From positions 4,650,001 to 4,714,000 of the forward strand of contig NZ_CP041247.1 of NCBI RefSeq assembly GCF_006711645.1: a DNA stretch of 64,000 bases, written 5' to 3'. A model generated the notes under the pieces. It made no database searches. It was not told where the DNA came from and worked only from the letters and a program-made list of their open reading frames with translations. Below are positions 8,516 through 17,014 of this stretch, piece by piece; within the stretch, counting starts at the first letter, position 1, and each line of letters starts with the position of its first letter. Both the position numbers and the translations under genes were made by a program. The DNA is from Klebsiella electrica. GTDB taxonomy: Bacteria > Pseudomonadota > Gammaproteobacteria > Enterobacterales > Enterobacteriaceae.

Positions 8516-8842
8516 TTAGTCATATAACCAGCGGCCAGCTTTAGCTGACTCTGCGAACATTCGTACAGTTAGCGGTTTTGATACTTGCTTAATCGGCTCT
8601 TTGTTAAACCATTTGCGATACACAGACTCTCTTTCCCACGGGTAGTAGGCATCAAAATTGATCGCTGATACATCGACGTTAAATGTCTTACCGAAATCAT
8701 CAATGGCATAAGGTAATTCATCCCATTCGGCATAGCCTTGCAACGGCGTATCAAACTCAATTGGGACAGGCTTAAAAGTAAACGTCACTGCAAGAGATAA
8801 CTCGCCCCTGAAAAACGCCAACACGTCGTTATCCGTCACCAT
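8516..8842 (-). CDS. DUF1493 family protein
   Basis: 108 residues. The segment DELPYAIDDFGKTFNVDVSAINFDAYYPWER and a basic C-terminal part fit the DUF1493 family of small acyl-carrier-like proteins found next to STM2901-type genes. It overlaps the preceding gene by 7 bases and precedes hcp by 17, so it belongs to the operon. Function is unknown; a modification or chaperone role for a secreted partner is only a guess. Confidence 0.7.
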   Translation of the reverse strand: MVTDNDVLAFFRGELSLAVTFTFKPVPIEFDTPLQGYAEWDELPYAIDDFGKTFNVDVSAINFDAYYPWERESVYRKWFNKEPIKQVSKPLTVRMFAESAKAGRWLYD

Positions 8843-9324
8843 ACGCGATCTTCTTTTCTGGCTATGGTGTTGTAGGTATTCACCGTTTTATAAGTAATCA
8901 TAGCAACATCGCTTGCCAATAATGCCCAACCAATGACAGGAATCGTGCGCCCAACGAATGCACCTAAATTGTTTGTCATCATTGGTTTTAGTGCTCGGAT
9001 GCTGGCATTTGTCAGAGTGGGGAGCCTGACGGACAGGTTCACGTTGAGAAATTCCCGAGAATATTTCGAGGCGATGGATGTACCAGGCGTTGCTCCGTAA
9101 GGTTTACTTCTGGTTTTCAACACCGGCAACCCAAGAACGATACAAGCCATCCCTAAGAGATCGGTAATCCCACCAAATTGCTCATCAATTTTGTCGAGAA
9201 AAACCCAGAAGAATAGCTCTCCTGAAGAAATATTACAGATTCCCTTATAAAAGTATGTTCCATTGAGCTCTTCTGCTGAATCCATATCACAATCCGTTCT
9301 GATTAATGTGGCAATGACAATCAT
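8836..9324 (-). CDS. STM2901-like family protein
   Basis: 162 residues with a glycine-rich hydrophobic segment (ITDLLGMACIVLGLPVL, about 52-70) and a second one (IPVIGWALLASDVAMITY, about 127-145), so it is probably membrane-interacting. The layout resembles the STM2901 family that sits beside DUF1493 genes in Salmonella and E. coli islands. Stop and start overlap the DUF1493 gene (8836-8842). Whether it is an effector, an accessory protein or an immunity protein is not known. Confidence 0.55.
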   Translation of the reverse strand: MIVIATLIRTDCDMDSAEELNGTYFYKGICNISSGELFFWVFLDKIDEQFGGITDLLGMACIVLGLPVLKTRSKPYGATPGTSIASKYSREFLNVNLSVRLPTLTNASIRALKPMMTNNLGAFVGRTIPVIGWALLASDVAMITYKTVNTYNTIARKEDRVW

Positions 9325-9416
9325 AGCGGTTATTTTTCAGCCGCAATATAGTCATATTATTATTTTTAAAACAAAACACCCATAAAATTCGCAGTAAAAA
9401 TCAGCAGATAGCGCGG

Positions 9417-9953
9417 TCATATCGCATTAAATAAAGAATAAATTTTGCTGGTGATTTCATTCATGATGAGCCAATAACAAGCCATGGTTAGCAGCAGATT
9501 GAAAGCCAGGGCAGACGCAGTAATGAAAGCTGAATATGTTTCTCCATCAGGAAAAAAAGACGAGTAAGGCAGAAAGCGGAACAGTGCCCAGAACAGAAAC
9601 ATGAACGCAAATACCTTAGCCAGACGTCGCAGTGTGGATAAAATCCAGTTACCAAAGAGGCCGGTTGGATTAACTTTGCGTGTCACACCGTTGTAAGCGG
9701 TAATCATCGCGCTCATGACAGGAATACCGATCAGGGTATTAATCAGGATATCGCAGTAAAAATGTAACGATTCCCACACGTCTAAATCCGGTTCACCGAG
9801 TATGAAACGAGTAACACGACTGGCGCTCTGGAAATCGAAAAGACCGATGATTGAACTGACGAAGCCGTCGGAAGGAATGGCCTTAGCGACGATCAGCATA
9901 ACCACATAAAACAGCATTATTTTAAGCAACAAGCTAAGGGCATGTTTTGCCAT
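9417..9953 (-). CDS. Four-helix inner membrane protein, candidate immunity protein
   Basis: 178 residues with hydrophobic segments near 5-25, 65-90, 110-132 and 142-165. It overlaps the Tlde1-like effector gene by 20 bases, a coupling typical of effector-immunity pairs. No family recognised. Immunity to the periplasmically acting effector is inferred from position and membrane location only. Confidence 0.6.
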   Translation of the reverse strand: MAKHALSLLLKIMLFYVVMLIVAKAIPSDGFVSSIIGLFDFQSASRVTRFILGEPDLDVWESLHFYCDILINTLIGIPVMSAMITAYNGVTRKVNPTGLFGNWILSTLRRLAKVFAFMFLFWALFRFLPYSSFFPDGETYSAFITASALAFNLLLTMACYWLIMNEITSKIYSLFNAI

Positions 9954-10431
9954 TGGCGATCACCTCAATTGTGCCGAATGCCTTGAGTTTACTCATACAA
10001 GGAACATCCACCTGCGGTGTTCTCAGTAACGCATTGTGCAACATGGCCAAATCTGAAGCATGTAGCATGAGTGATCCCCCTTTTGATAGCGCGGCAGGAT
10101 GCAAACGGAAGTTACCGCGTTTAACCCCCTCATTCCATGTGTCATCGTCGATTCCCCAATCATCCCGCCTGTATCTGAACGTCGCACCATTCATGACATG
10201 GTTGTAACGATCCCGAACACCGGCATTAACGTGCGATCGGGCTCCACCTGCAGGACGCTTAACAATCCAGTATTTACCCGCCGAAACCGGGCCTGCGGTC
10301 AGCTTCATGTCACAAGCCCCTCGATTGCGATAAATACCATCGCCAGAAAACGCTAAAAATGTTCCGGCCCCAGCAAACGATAACGGCGAGTCATGCGCAT
10401 CGTTGATGACACACCTTCCATGCAGAGTCAT
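9934..10431 (-). CDS. Tlde1/DUF2778-like T6SS peptidoglycan effector, atypical active site
   Basis: 165 residues resembling the DUF2778 (Tlde1) L,D-transpeptidase-fold effectors of Salmonella: LSFAGAGTFLAFSGDG, AGPVSAGKYWIVKRPAG, WNEGVKRGNFRLHP and FGTIEVIANGKTCP. In the family, FRLHP is followed by S-x-G-Cys, giving the catalytic His and Cys. Here His111 is present but the pattern reads LSKGGSLML, with Gly119 at the Cys position. The protein may therefore be inactive, or use another residue. It is the first gene of the operon that ends with hcp and is followed by an overlapping membrane protein. Confidence 0.75.
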   Translation of the reverse strand: MTLHGRCVINDAHDSPLSFAGAGTFLAFSGDGIYRNRGACDMKLTAGPVSAGKYWIVKRPAGGARSHVNAGVRDRYNHVMNGATFRYRRDDWGIDDDTWNEGVKRGNFRLHPAALSKGGSLMLHASDLAMLHNALLRTPQVDVPCMSKLKAFGTIEVIANGKTCP

Positions 10432-10640
10432 ACACCACCCAATATCCTTTTCTGAACTGTGGATTAAGGTACAGGCTGCTTAGTAGACAATCTATGTTAA
10501 TAATATGATTTTATTTGAAATAATCTTATTTTATGTTGGTAGTCAGCGCCTGACGGCGGTATATCAATGCCCAGAGAAGCATCAGAACGCATAATCCTGC
10601 CCCCCTTTTCCCGCAATGTGATCTACTATTTCGGGCATCT

Positions 10641-11771
10641 GTGCGGGTCGTCCAGAACCGTGAATTATCATGCGCATCATCGCTGAGGAGTTTCCTGTTG
10701 CATTGGTTAGTTCGTCTACGCCTGGCCTGGCGCCAAATCACCACTGGATTTCCTTCACGTGCAAGGCTGGCAGCACGCGATGCGCTTGCTACGGCACTGG
10801 CCTGCCTGCTGGCATGGTTACTGGCGGTATGGCTGTTAGGGCATGAGCATCCTACGTTTGCCATCGTCAGCGCCGTGGTATGTCTTGCTCCGGGTGTACC
10901 CAGTCACCTGAAACAGGCCAGAAATCTGGTTATTGGCTGTACGTTCGGTATCGTGATGGGGGAGTTGATGTGGCAGCTCCCCGATACTCATCCACTGGTG
11001 CGGATGAGCATTGGTATGTTCTTCGCTATTTTGTTGGGCGCCGCCATCGGCCCGGCTCCGGTGGTCCCCATCCAGGCGGGAGTATCGGTGGCTCTGGTTC
11101 TTGCCATGGGGCCTGAAAGCGCGGGCGGTACGCGTTTAGTGGACGTTCTGCTGGGAGCCTCTGTCGGATTATTATTCAGCCAGGTGCTCTTTACGTCTAA
11201 TCCATTCAGTGACATTGGGCGTTCAACCTCTGACTTCCTGCGTCAGATTGGTAATGGACTGGATCGAATGCTACGAGCCTGTGAGGTGCAAAGCAGTAAG
11301 GGAGCAGAAGCCGCTTTGAGTCAGCTTTCAGAGGCTCAGGCCGCTCTGGCCGCTCTTCGCGCCGCTGTAGCTGAAGCACAGGTCAGTAAACGCTGGTCAC
11401 TACGGGGTCGGCTAAACGCCGGGCGGCTTGCCACCGTCACACAGCGTTACGACCGCCATGCAATCCGGGTATACGCGACTTCCCTTTTATTAGCGGAAAG
11501 TCTCAGCCGGGCCATGTCACACACCCATACTCCACCACCAACTGTCGTGATGACGTATTGCCAGTGGTTGTCGGATAGCTGCATGGTACTAGCCCGTCAA
11601 TCCGCCGTTGTTGCGCTTAAAGAAAGTGACCCGCAGGCTTGTATGGGAACACCACCTCAGTCCACCGCTGACCAGCGCCATGAACTACCGCCAGAATGGC
11701 TCACGGTAGAAGATAATGCACGGCAGCTGGAGCATGCCTTACAGGCACTGCTGGGCTCACGCGACGCATAA
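10641..11771 (+). CDS. FUSC-family (aromatic acid exporter-like) membrane protein
   Basis: 376 residues from a GTG start. An arginine-rich leader is followed by about six hydrophobic segments between residues 45 and 185 (ATALACLLAWLLAVWLLG, IVSAVVCLAPG, MFFAILLGAAIG, VALVLAMG, LLGASVGLLFSQVLF). A cytoplasmic helical C-terminal domain follows (QLSEAQAALAALRAAVAEAQ). This is the N-terminal half-size FUSC/ArAE layout seen in putative aromatic-acid or xenobiotic efflux proteins. It is monocistronic, divergent from the T6SS operon. The exact start is uncertain because no strong ribosome site is visible. Confidence 0.7.
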   Translation: MRVVQNRELSCASSLRSFLLHWLVRLRLAWRQITTGFPSRARLAARDALATALACLLAWLLAVWLLGHEHPTFAIVSAVVCLAPGVPSHLKQARNLVIGCTFGIVMGELMWQLPDTHPLVRMSIGMFFAILLGAAIGPAPVVPIQAGVSVALVLAMGPESAGGTRLVDVLLGASVGLLFSQVLFTSNPFSDIGRSTSDFLRQIGNGLDRMLRACEVQSSKGAEAALSQLSEAQAALAALRAAVAEAQVSKRWSLRGRLNAGRLATVTQRYDRHAIRVYATSLLLAESLSRAMSHTHTPPPTVVMTYCQWLSDSCMVLARQSAVVALKESDPQACMGTPPQSTADQRHELPPEWLTVEDNARQLEHALQALLGSRDA

Positions 11772-11912
11772 TTGACACGCACCGTAAAGGTTGGGTTTGT
11801 GACTCCGCGTTCGATGCCGCTGATGTCAGCGCGAACGAGTCCGCACTTGCCTCCAGGGAGAGGCCAGATTGCAACCTGAGCTTTTTAATATGGGTCCCAA
11901 AGAGAGCCTGAA
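11770..11912 (-). pseudogene. Frameshifted XRE-type HTH remnant
   Basis: One minus-strand frame reads LFGTHIKKLRLQSGLSLE and another continues DISGIERGVTNPTF, together the recognition pattern of an XRE/Cro helix-turn-helix. They are in different frames and overlap the end of the FUSC gene region, so this is a decayed regulator gene. Confidence 0.55.
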
Positions 11913-12010
11913 TCTGAGGGAGCCATTCATATAAGCTTTATAAACTGTCAGGCCGCGGACAACCCATCGCATAAGGGGATCAATTCGAATATAAACCTGA
12001 TGTATGCCAT

Positions 12011-12316
12011 TTAGTTTGGCCCGATCAATACCATCTTCCCTGGATTGTTTTTCTTAAAACGATGGTACTGCAATATCAACTCCGCCAAATCGTCATCTAC
12101 CGCGTAGAAGTAGGCTTCCGGTACATCAAGTACCGCCGCCAGCTTGCAGGCTAATGTAAAATCGGGGGCATGGACGCCCTTTTCGTATGAGCTAATACGG
12201 GAGCTTGCGGATTCCTCTTCCAGGCCCGCGTTGACACCTAATGTCGCCTGAGTCATACCGGCGGTCACTCTGGCTATTTTCAGTCGCTTTCCGATCACGT
12301 TTGCCATCCAGTTCAT
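12011..12316 (-). CDS. XRE-family transcriptional regulator
   Basis: 101 residues with a Cro/C1-type HTH at about 8-65 (IGKRLKIARVTAGMTQATLGVNAG, ISSYEKGVHAPDFTLACKLAAVLDVPEAYFYA). A short C-terminal extension has no sensor domain. It is monocistronic and divergent from the PTS operon 400 bases away, so control of itself or of that operon is possible but unproven. Confidence 0.8.
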   Translation of the reverse strand: MNWMANVIGKRLKIARVTAGMTQATLGVNAGLEEESASSRISSYEKGVHAPDFTLACKLAAVLDVPEAYFYAVDDDLAELILQYHRFKKNNPGKMVLIGPN

Positions 12317-12714
12317 CTCCGAAGACGAGAATTATCTCCCTCTGGATTGCGCACCACTTCACGTATAACAATGCAAATTAATGTAATGCTTGAATTAATG
12401 ATTAAAAAAGAGCCATCATTAAAGTAATCCATGAATTTATATGGTTATCCAGAGAAAAGATTCATGGACAGACAGGGGGAAATAGTCCTCTCGGAATGGC
12501 ATCTTCCAGGCTGGAACATCCCTACAGAAAGTGAACGGGTAAACGACTAACACACCAGTCATTCATCTGGCCCACTTGACCTCCAAAGAGAGCAAATACA
12601 AGCCCGCTAAAAGCAATGAATTTCGTTTGTAACCTTAACCAATACAGGGAACTTTACTTATGAAAATCACCACCGCTGTCGCACTGCCAACCCGCCCCAC
12701 GCAAGGAGGTCGCC
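12317..12714. promoter_or_regulatory. Divergent intergenic region with 8-bp dyad
   Basis: About 400 bases between the XRE regulator and the PTS operon. TTAATGAT (12395-12402) and ATCATTAA (12415-12422) form a perfect dyad that could be an operator for the XRE protein. AAGGAGG (12703-12709) is the ribosome site of the first PTS gene. No other gene is seen. Confidence 0.4.
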
Positions 12715-13242
12715 ATGTTTCTGGTTACCCTTGCTGAAAGCTTTATCAATATTTTCCAGCTCGCCGGGAAGGTCTTTCTCGACATGATGAGCGGGATCAT
12801 TCCGATGCTGATTTGCCTGCTGCTCGCCATCAACTTTCTGATGAAGCTGGTCGGCCAGCAGCGCATGGAACGGGTAGCGACGCTGTTTGGTCGCTCGCGG
12901 ATCCTCACCTATGGCCTGCTGCCGATCCTCGGCTGGTTCTTTATGAGCAGCCCCGGCGCACTGACGCTCGGCAAGCTGCTGCCGGAAAAGAGCAAACCCG
13001 GATATGAGGACGCACTGGGCACCACTGCCCACCCGCTGACCAGCCTGTTCCCCCACGTGGTGCCCTCGGAGCTGTTCATCTGGCTGGGCGTCGCCGCCGG
13101 GATCAAAACCCTCGGCCTGCCGGTGACCGAACTGGCCCTGCGCTATATCGCCGCCGCCATCGTGATTGGCCTGCTGCGCGGCATGATCACCGAATATCTG
13201 TTCCTGCGCCTGCGCCATAAGGCAACGGGAGGTGCGGCATGA
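12715..13242 (+). CDS. PTS glucitol/sorbitol-type EIIC component (SrlA-like)
   Basis: 175 residues with the SrlA layout: N-terminal membrane helix region, then GIIPMLICLLLAINFLMKLVGQQRMERVA, LPILGWFFMSSPGALTLGKLLPE and LFPHVVPSELFIWLGVAAGI. It forms part of the sugar channel with the SrlE-like protein. It follows a strong AAGGAGG site. The three PTS genes overlap by 4 bases each (13239-13242, 13607-13610), a tight operon. The substrate could be a hexitol or a derivative; the fourth gene, a sugar dehydrogenase, replaces the usual SrlD. Confidence 0.85.
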   Translation: MFLVTLAESFINIFQLAGKVFLDMMSGIIPMLICLLLAINFLMKLVGQQRMERVATLFGRSRILTYGLLPILGWFFMSSPGALTLGKLLPEKSKPGYEDALGTTAHPLTSLFPHVVPSELFIWLGVAAGIKTLGLPVTELALRYIAAAIVIGLLRGMITEYLFLRLRHKATGGAA

Positions 13243-13610
13243 TCTATCAGGCCCATATCGAACGCGTCGGCCCCCATGTGGCGGACGGTCTGGCGGATAA
13301 CCTGCTGATTACCTTTCGCGCCGACGGCCCGGCGGACTGCCTGGATTACGCCCTGGCCCTGCGGCCCGTTTTTCAGCACGAGCATGCCCGACTACTAGCG
13401 GGCGATCGATTCACGCTCGGGGGCGAGGACTACCTCATCACCGCCGTTGGCAGCTGCGCCCTGCAGGCGCTGCTGGAGCTCGGACACCTGACGCTGGTGT
13501 TCGATAGCGCCAGCACGCCGCGCCATCAGGGCACGCTACATCTTGCCGGCAAAGTCCCTGCGCTTGCGCTGTTGCAGGGCTATCTGATCGTTAAGGAGAG
13601 TGCGCAATGA
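13239..13610 (+). CDS. PTS glucitol/sorbitol-type EIIA component (SrlB-like)
   Basis: 123 residues, the normal size of the cytoplasmic EIIA-Gut domain. It shows the family features LLITFRADGPADCLDYALAL, FTLGGEDYLITAVGSCAL and LELGHLTLVFDS. It transfers phosphate from HPr to the EIIB domain encoded next. Start ATG overlaps the stop of the EIIC gene. Confidence 0.85.
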   Translation: MIYQAHIERVGPHVADGLADNLLITFRADGPADCLDYALALRPVFQHEHARLLAGDRFTLGGEDYLITAVGSCALQALLELGHLTLVFDSASTPRHQGTLHLAGKVPALALLQGYLIVKESAQ

Positions 13611-14587
13611 ACCTGATCAACGTTGCTCCCGGCGCCGAAGGGTTCGGTACCGGGCTGAGGCTGCCGATCGGCAGCGGGCTGAAGGTGGTGTCGCTGACCG
13701 GGCGGGAGATCCATCCCGTCGCCCGTCGGCTGGGCGAACTCACGCAATCGGAGGTGATCAACGGCTTTCAGGCCGTTCCGCCGGATGAAGAGACGCTGTG
13801 CGTGGTGATCAACTGTGGCGGCTCGCTGCGCTGCGGGCTGTATCCGAAAAAAGGCATCAAGACGATTAACGTGATGCCTACCGGGCAAGCCGGGCCGCTG
13901 GCGCAGTTTATTAACACCAGCAACTACGTGTCGGACGTGCATGAAGGGCAGATCACCCGCGTGGCGACAGACGCGATGCCGGATGAGCCGCAGGCGATCG
14001 TTGTGGAGCCTGCCTCACCGGTCGCACAGACGCCGCCGCCCGCCACTTTCGGCAATCAGCTGATTCTGGCGGTGGAAACGCTGGGTAATAGGACCGGCCA
14101 CGTGATCGCCCTGCTGTTTGCCGCCAGCCGTGAGGCGGTGGACGTATCGGTGCGAACGGTGATCCCGTTTATGGCTTTTGTCTCCGTGCTGATCGCCATC
14201 GTCCAGGCCACGTCGTTGGGTAACGTGATCGCCCACGCCCTGACGCCGATGGCGAACTCGCTGTGGGGCTTGCTGCTGCTGTCGGTGATCTGCGGCATCC
14301 CCTTTCTGTCGCCTATTCTCGGGCCCGGCGCGGCGATTACCCAGGTGGTAGGGGTGATGATTGGCACCCAGATTGGGCTGGGGAATATCTCACCAGCCTT
14401 CGCCCTGCCCGCTCTGTTCGCCATTAACGTACAGGTGGGCTGCGACTTCGTGCCCGTCGGCCTCTCGATGCAGGAGGCCAAACCGGAGACTATCGCCAGC
14501 GGCGTACCGGCCTTCCTGCTTTCCCGCCAGTTGACCGGCCCGCTGGCCGTGATGATTGGCTGGGCATTCTCCCTGGGACTGTTTTAA
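13607..14587 (+). CDS. PTS glucitol/sorbitol-type EIIBC component (SrlE-like)
   Basis: 326 residues. The N-terminal EIIB domain has the phosphocysteine region VVINCGGSLRCGLYP (about residues 67-81). The C-terminal membrane half contains LLLLSVICGIPFLSPILGPGAAITQVVGVMIGTQIG and NVQVGCDFVPVGLSMQEA, as in SrlE. With the EIIC and EIIA genes it makes a complete glucitol-class permease. Confidence 0.88.
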   Translation: MNLINVAPGAEGFGTGLRLPIGSGLKVVSLTGREIHPVARRLGELTQSEVINGFQAVPPDEETLCVVINCGGSLRCGLYPKKGIKTINVMPTGQAGPLAQFINTSNYVSDVHEGQITRVATDAMPDEPQAIVVEPASPVAQTPPPATFGNQLILAVETLGNRTGHVIALLFAASREAVDVSVRTVIPFMAFVSVLIAIVQATSLGNVIAHALTPMANSLWGLLLLSVICGIPFLSPILGPGAAITQVVGVMIGTQIGLGNISPAFALPALFAINVQVGCDFVPVGLSMQEAKPETIASGVPAFLLSRQLTGPLAVMIGWAFSLGLF

Positions 14588-14606
14588 CAGACATATAAGG
14601 AACGTC

Positions 14607-15626
14607 ATGATGAACAAGTTAAAAGTGGCCGTTGTCGGCGCGGGGATTTATGGCAAGCACCATATCAACGCCTATCTGCATAACCCGGACGTGGAGCTGG
14701 TCGCGGTCTGCGACAATAACATCGAGCGCTGCCATGCCGCGGCGGATGAGCTGGGCATCGCCGGGTACGTCAGCCTGTCCACCCTGCTGGATGAACAGCA
14801 GGTGGATATCATTTCCGTGGCGACGTCCGATCCATTTCATAAGGAACCGGCTCTGCAGGCCATTGCCCACGGTAAGCATGTGCTGATTGAAAAACCGCTG
14901 GCGACCTCGGTGGCCGACTGCGAGGCGATTATTGCCGCCGCCAGAGAGCATGAGGTAACCGTCGGCGTCGATTTTCACAAGCGCTGGGACCCGGCGGCGA
15001 TCCGCGTACGCATGGAGGTGCAGAAGGCGGAAAGCGGCAGGATCCTGCGCGGCTATATCAATATGGATGATGTGATCGCCGTTCCCAGCAAATGGCTGGC
15101 CTGGTCGGCGCACAGTTCGCCGGTGTGGTTCCTCGGCTCGCACTGCTTCGACATGGTGCGCTATATCAGCGGGCAGGAGGTGAAATCGGTTTACGCGGTC
15201 GGGCAGAAACGCCTGCTGGCGAGCAAAGGGCTGGACACGTGGGACAGCGTGCAGAGCACCCTGCTGATGGAGGACGGCAGTTCGTGGGTGATTGAAAACA
15301 GCTGGGTCCTGCCCGCCGCTTTCCCGAAAGACAACGACGGGCGCATGGCGGTGCTGTGCGATAACGCCTGGATCCGCTCCGATTCACAAAACCGCGGGCT
15401 GGAGATCTTCGGCCAGCAAACGGTTAAGACCCCGAACAGCTACTTCATTACCTACCGCGACGGCGTCGCCAGCGGGTTTGGTATTGACCCGATTAATGAC
15501 TTTATTAAAGCGGTGAAGAGCAATACCCCGTATGCCGCCAGCGCAGATGACGGGCTACAGGCCAGCCGGATTTGCGAGACGGCGCATAAAAGCCTGCTGA
15601 GCGGCCAGGCAGAGCTGCTGGTTTAA
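14607..15626 (+). CDS. Gfo/Idh/MocA-family NAD(P)-dependent sugar dehydrogenase
   Basis: 339 residues from ATG 14607, with AAGGA at 14597-14601; the second ATG three bases later is equally possible. The Rossmann motif VAVVGAGIYGKHH is at about 6-18. EKPLATSV carries the family Lys, and the C-terminal part starts with VGVDFHKRWDP. It lies 19 bases after the PTS genes and is cotranscribed, so it probably oxidises or reduces the imported phosphorylated polyol. Exact substrate is not readable. Confidence 0.82.
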   Translation: MMNKLKVAVVGAGIYGKHHINAYLHNPDVELVAVCDNNIERCHAAADELGIAGYVSLSTLLDEQQVDIISVATSDPFHKEPALQAIAHGKHVLIEKPLATSVADCEAIIAAAREHEVTVGVDFHKRWDPAAIRVRMEVQKAESGRILRGYINMDDVIAVPSKWLAWSAHSSPVWFLGSHCFDMVRYISGQEVKSVYAVGQKRLLASKGLDTWDSVQSTLLMEDGSSWVIENSWVLPAAFPKDNDGRMAVLCDNAWIRSDSQNRGLEIFGQQTVKTPNSYFITYRDGVASGFGIDPINDFIKAVKSNTPYAASADDGLQASRICETAHKSLLSGQAELLV

Positions 15627-15697
15627 GGGCTTCGGGAACAGGGATGTTCCCTTGTCACGTTATTCATCCGGTTACGGGTGTTAGCCGATGGCCGGAT

Positions 15698-15790
15698 GAC
15701 GGTACGTCCGGTTTCCACGGACTTCAGAACGGCAATGATCTGGTGTTCGGTGAATCGGGCTTTACGCATGGCGATCTCCTCGGAGGACAT
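15698..15790 (-). mobile_element. IS3-family orfA 5' fragment
   Basis: On the minus strand an AGGAG site and ATG (15769) open MRKARFTEHQIIAVLKSVETGRTV, the start of an IS3-family (IS407-like group) OrfA, which then breaks off. Only the first ~24 codons and leader survive, so this is an IS scar after the dehydrogenase gene. Confidence 0.65.
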
Positions 15791-15959
15791 AAGCAGCATG
15801 TCGGAAGATCTCTAAAAGTGAATAGTTCGTTTTGCAGGGATGCTTACAAAAACACATATAACAAAATTATAATATAATTTTTAGAGACAAGTATTTAAGC
15901 TGCACTAAAATACTTGCCTTAATCCCAAATACAACATTGCAATTAGTAACTTCAGAATC
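15791..15959. other. AT-rich gap downstream of TIR pseudogene
   Basis: Composition changes sharply here from the GC-rich PTS block to AT-rich defence-island DNA. No gene is seen. Confidence 0.4.
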
Positions 15960-16771
15960 TCATCGTTTTATTATCTTATTAATAGCGTTAGCAATTCCCG
16001 GTAGACTTGCACCATTATTCCAGGAGATATAGCGGTAAGCTTTCATCATTCCTAACATATTTTTTGGTGACACACCTGCATCCAACATAAGCACTTTTTT
16101 ATTTGACTTCATCAGATCCGTGAAAAAGGTGGAGAACTCGGCTAAGGGCCAACCACTTTCACTATTAAAAAAATTATCAGTCAGGACGAACAAGCCAACA
16201 GCAGACTCTTCAATCCCTTCATTAACCTTGATGAAAATATTGTCTCCATAATCAATTTCATAACTATCTAGCCATGTTGCTATATCATTAGCCTGTAAAT
16301 AAGCATTTAATGGATTGACAATATTAAGCTTATCTTTTGAGGAATGACTAATAAACACCTTGGATTGCTTTTCATTAATTTTTTATATTGTGGATGTTGC
16401 TTTTCAAATAATTCACGCTCAGGCCAAAGAAATAAATAGCCACCTCCTTCAGGTGTTATAGCAAAATCGACCATGTCGGCATCAATAAAAGTTTGAACAT
16501 TATACTGCGGAATATCTTTTGTGAAAATATTATATCTTTTTAGCTTTCCTGGATAATTATCTTTCAACCATGACTCAAAGAAAATAGGATCTTTTTGTAA
16601 ATTGACTGCAATATGAAATGCTAAGCAGTATGGATTATTATTTACAACAACACCTACCATTGTCGCATAATCTTTATCAAAACTATTTAAAATATCCTTC
16701 AGAAATTTTTTTTAGCGCGTACGAGATGCATAGTCACACTCAAACATGTATAGATAATTCTGTTCCATCAT
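15960..16771 (-). pseudogene. TIR-domain protein gene broken by nonsense codon and frameshift
   Basis: The gene opens at ATG 16771 after AAGGGAGA (MMEQNYLYMFECDYASRTR) and meets TAA at codon 20 (16712-16714, in an A8 tract). The same frame continues KKFLKDILNSFDKDYATMVGV to HPQYKK. At the A6 tract (16379-16384) the frame shifts by -1 into KINEKQSKVFISHSSKDKL, the start of a TIR domain (ISHSSKD, WLDSYEIDYGD, VGLFVLTDNFFNSESGW). One added A would restore a continuous reading of about 270 residues: an unknown N-terminal domain of ~125 plus a C-terminal TIR. TIR proteins of this kind usually consume NAD or make signalling nucleotides in phage defence. Confidence 0.8.
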
Positions 16772-17014
16772 TTATCTCCCTTAGAATTTTAAGCAACAAA
16801 TAAAATCCAATATACAACTAATGTAAATTAAATCAAGCATATTTAGTTGATTAAAGAGGTAGGATCACGGAACTGAAATAGCAAAAAACGAGGCCAATAA
16901 CGATGCCTGATAACCTAACATCAATTAAAATCCTGATTGATGATAAAATTCACATTCATAACTCATAAAAATATTATATAATTTAGATAACAATAAACGT
17001 GAGTGTGAATAAAA
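16772..17014. promoter_or_regulatory. AT-rich divergent promoter region
   Basis: 243 bases between the divergent TIR pseudogene and SH3 protein gene, very AT-rich, presumably holding both promoters. No operator is apparent. Confidence 0.35.

Noticed and set aside
12667..13218. 183-codon minus-strand frame opposite the PTS EIIC gene
   Set aside because: Gln/His-rich composition typical of antisense of GC-rich membrane-protein genes; the plus-strand gene is certain.
16307..16660. A stand-alone 117-residue protein upstream of the TIR gene
   Set aside because: It begins without a ribosome site, its frame extends upstream to a proper start through one stop codon, and its end runs naturally into the TIR frame after one added base.
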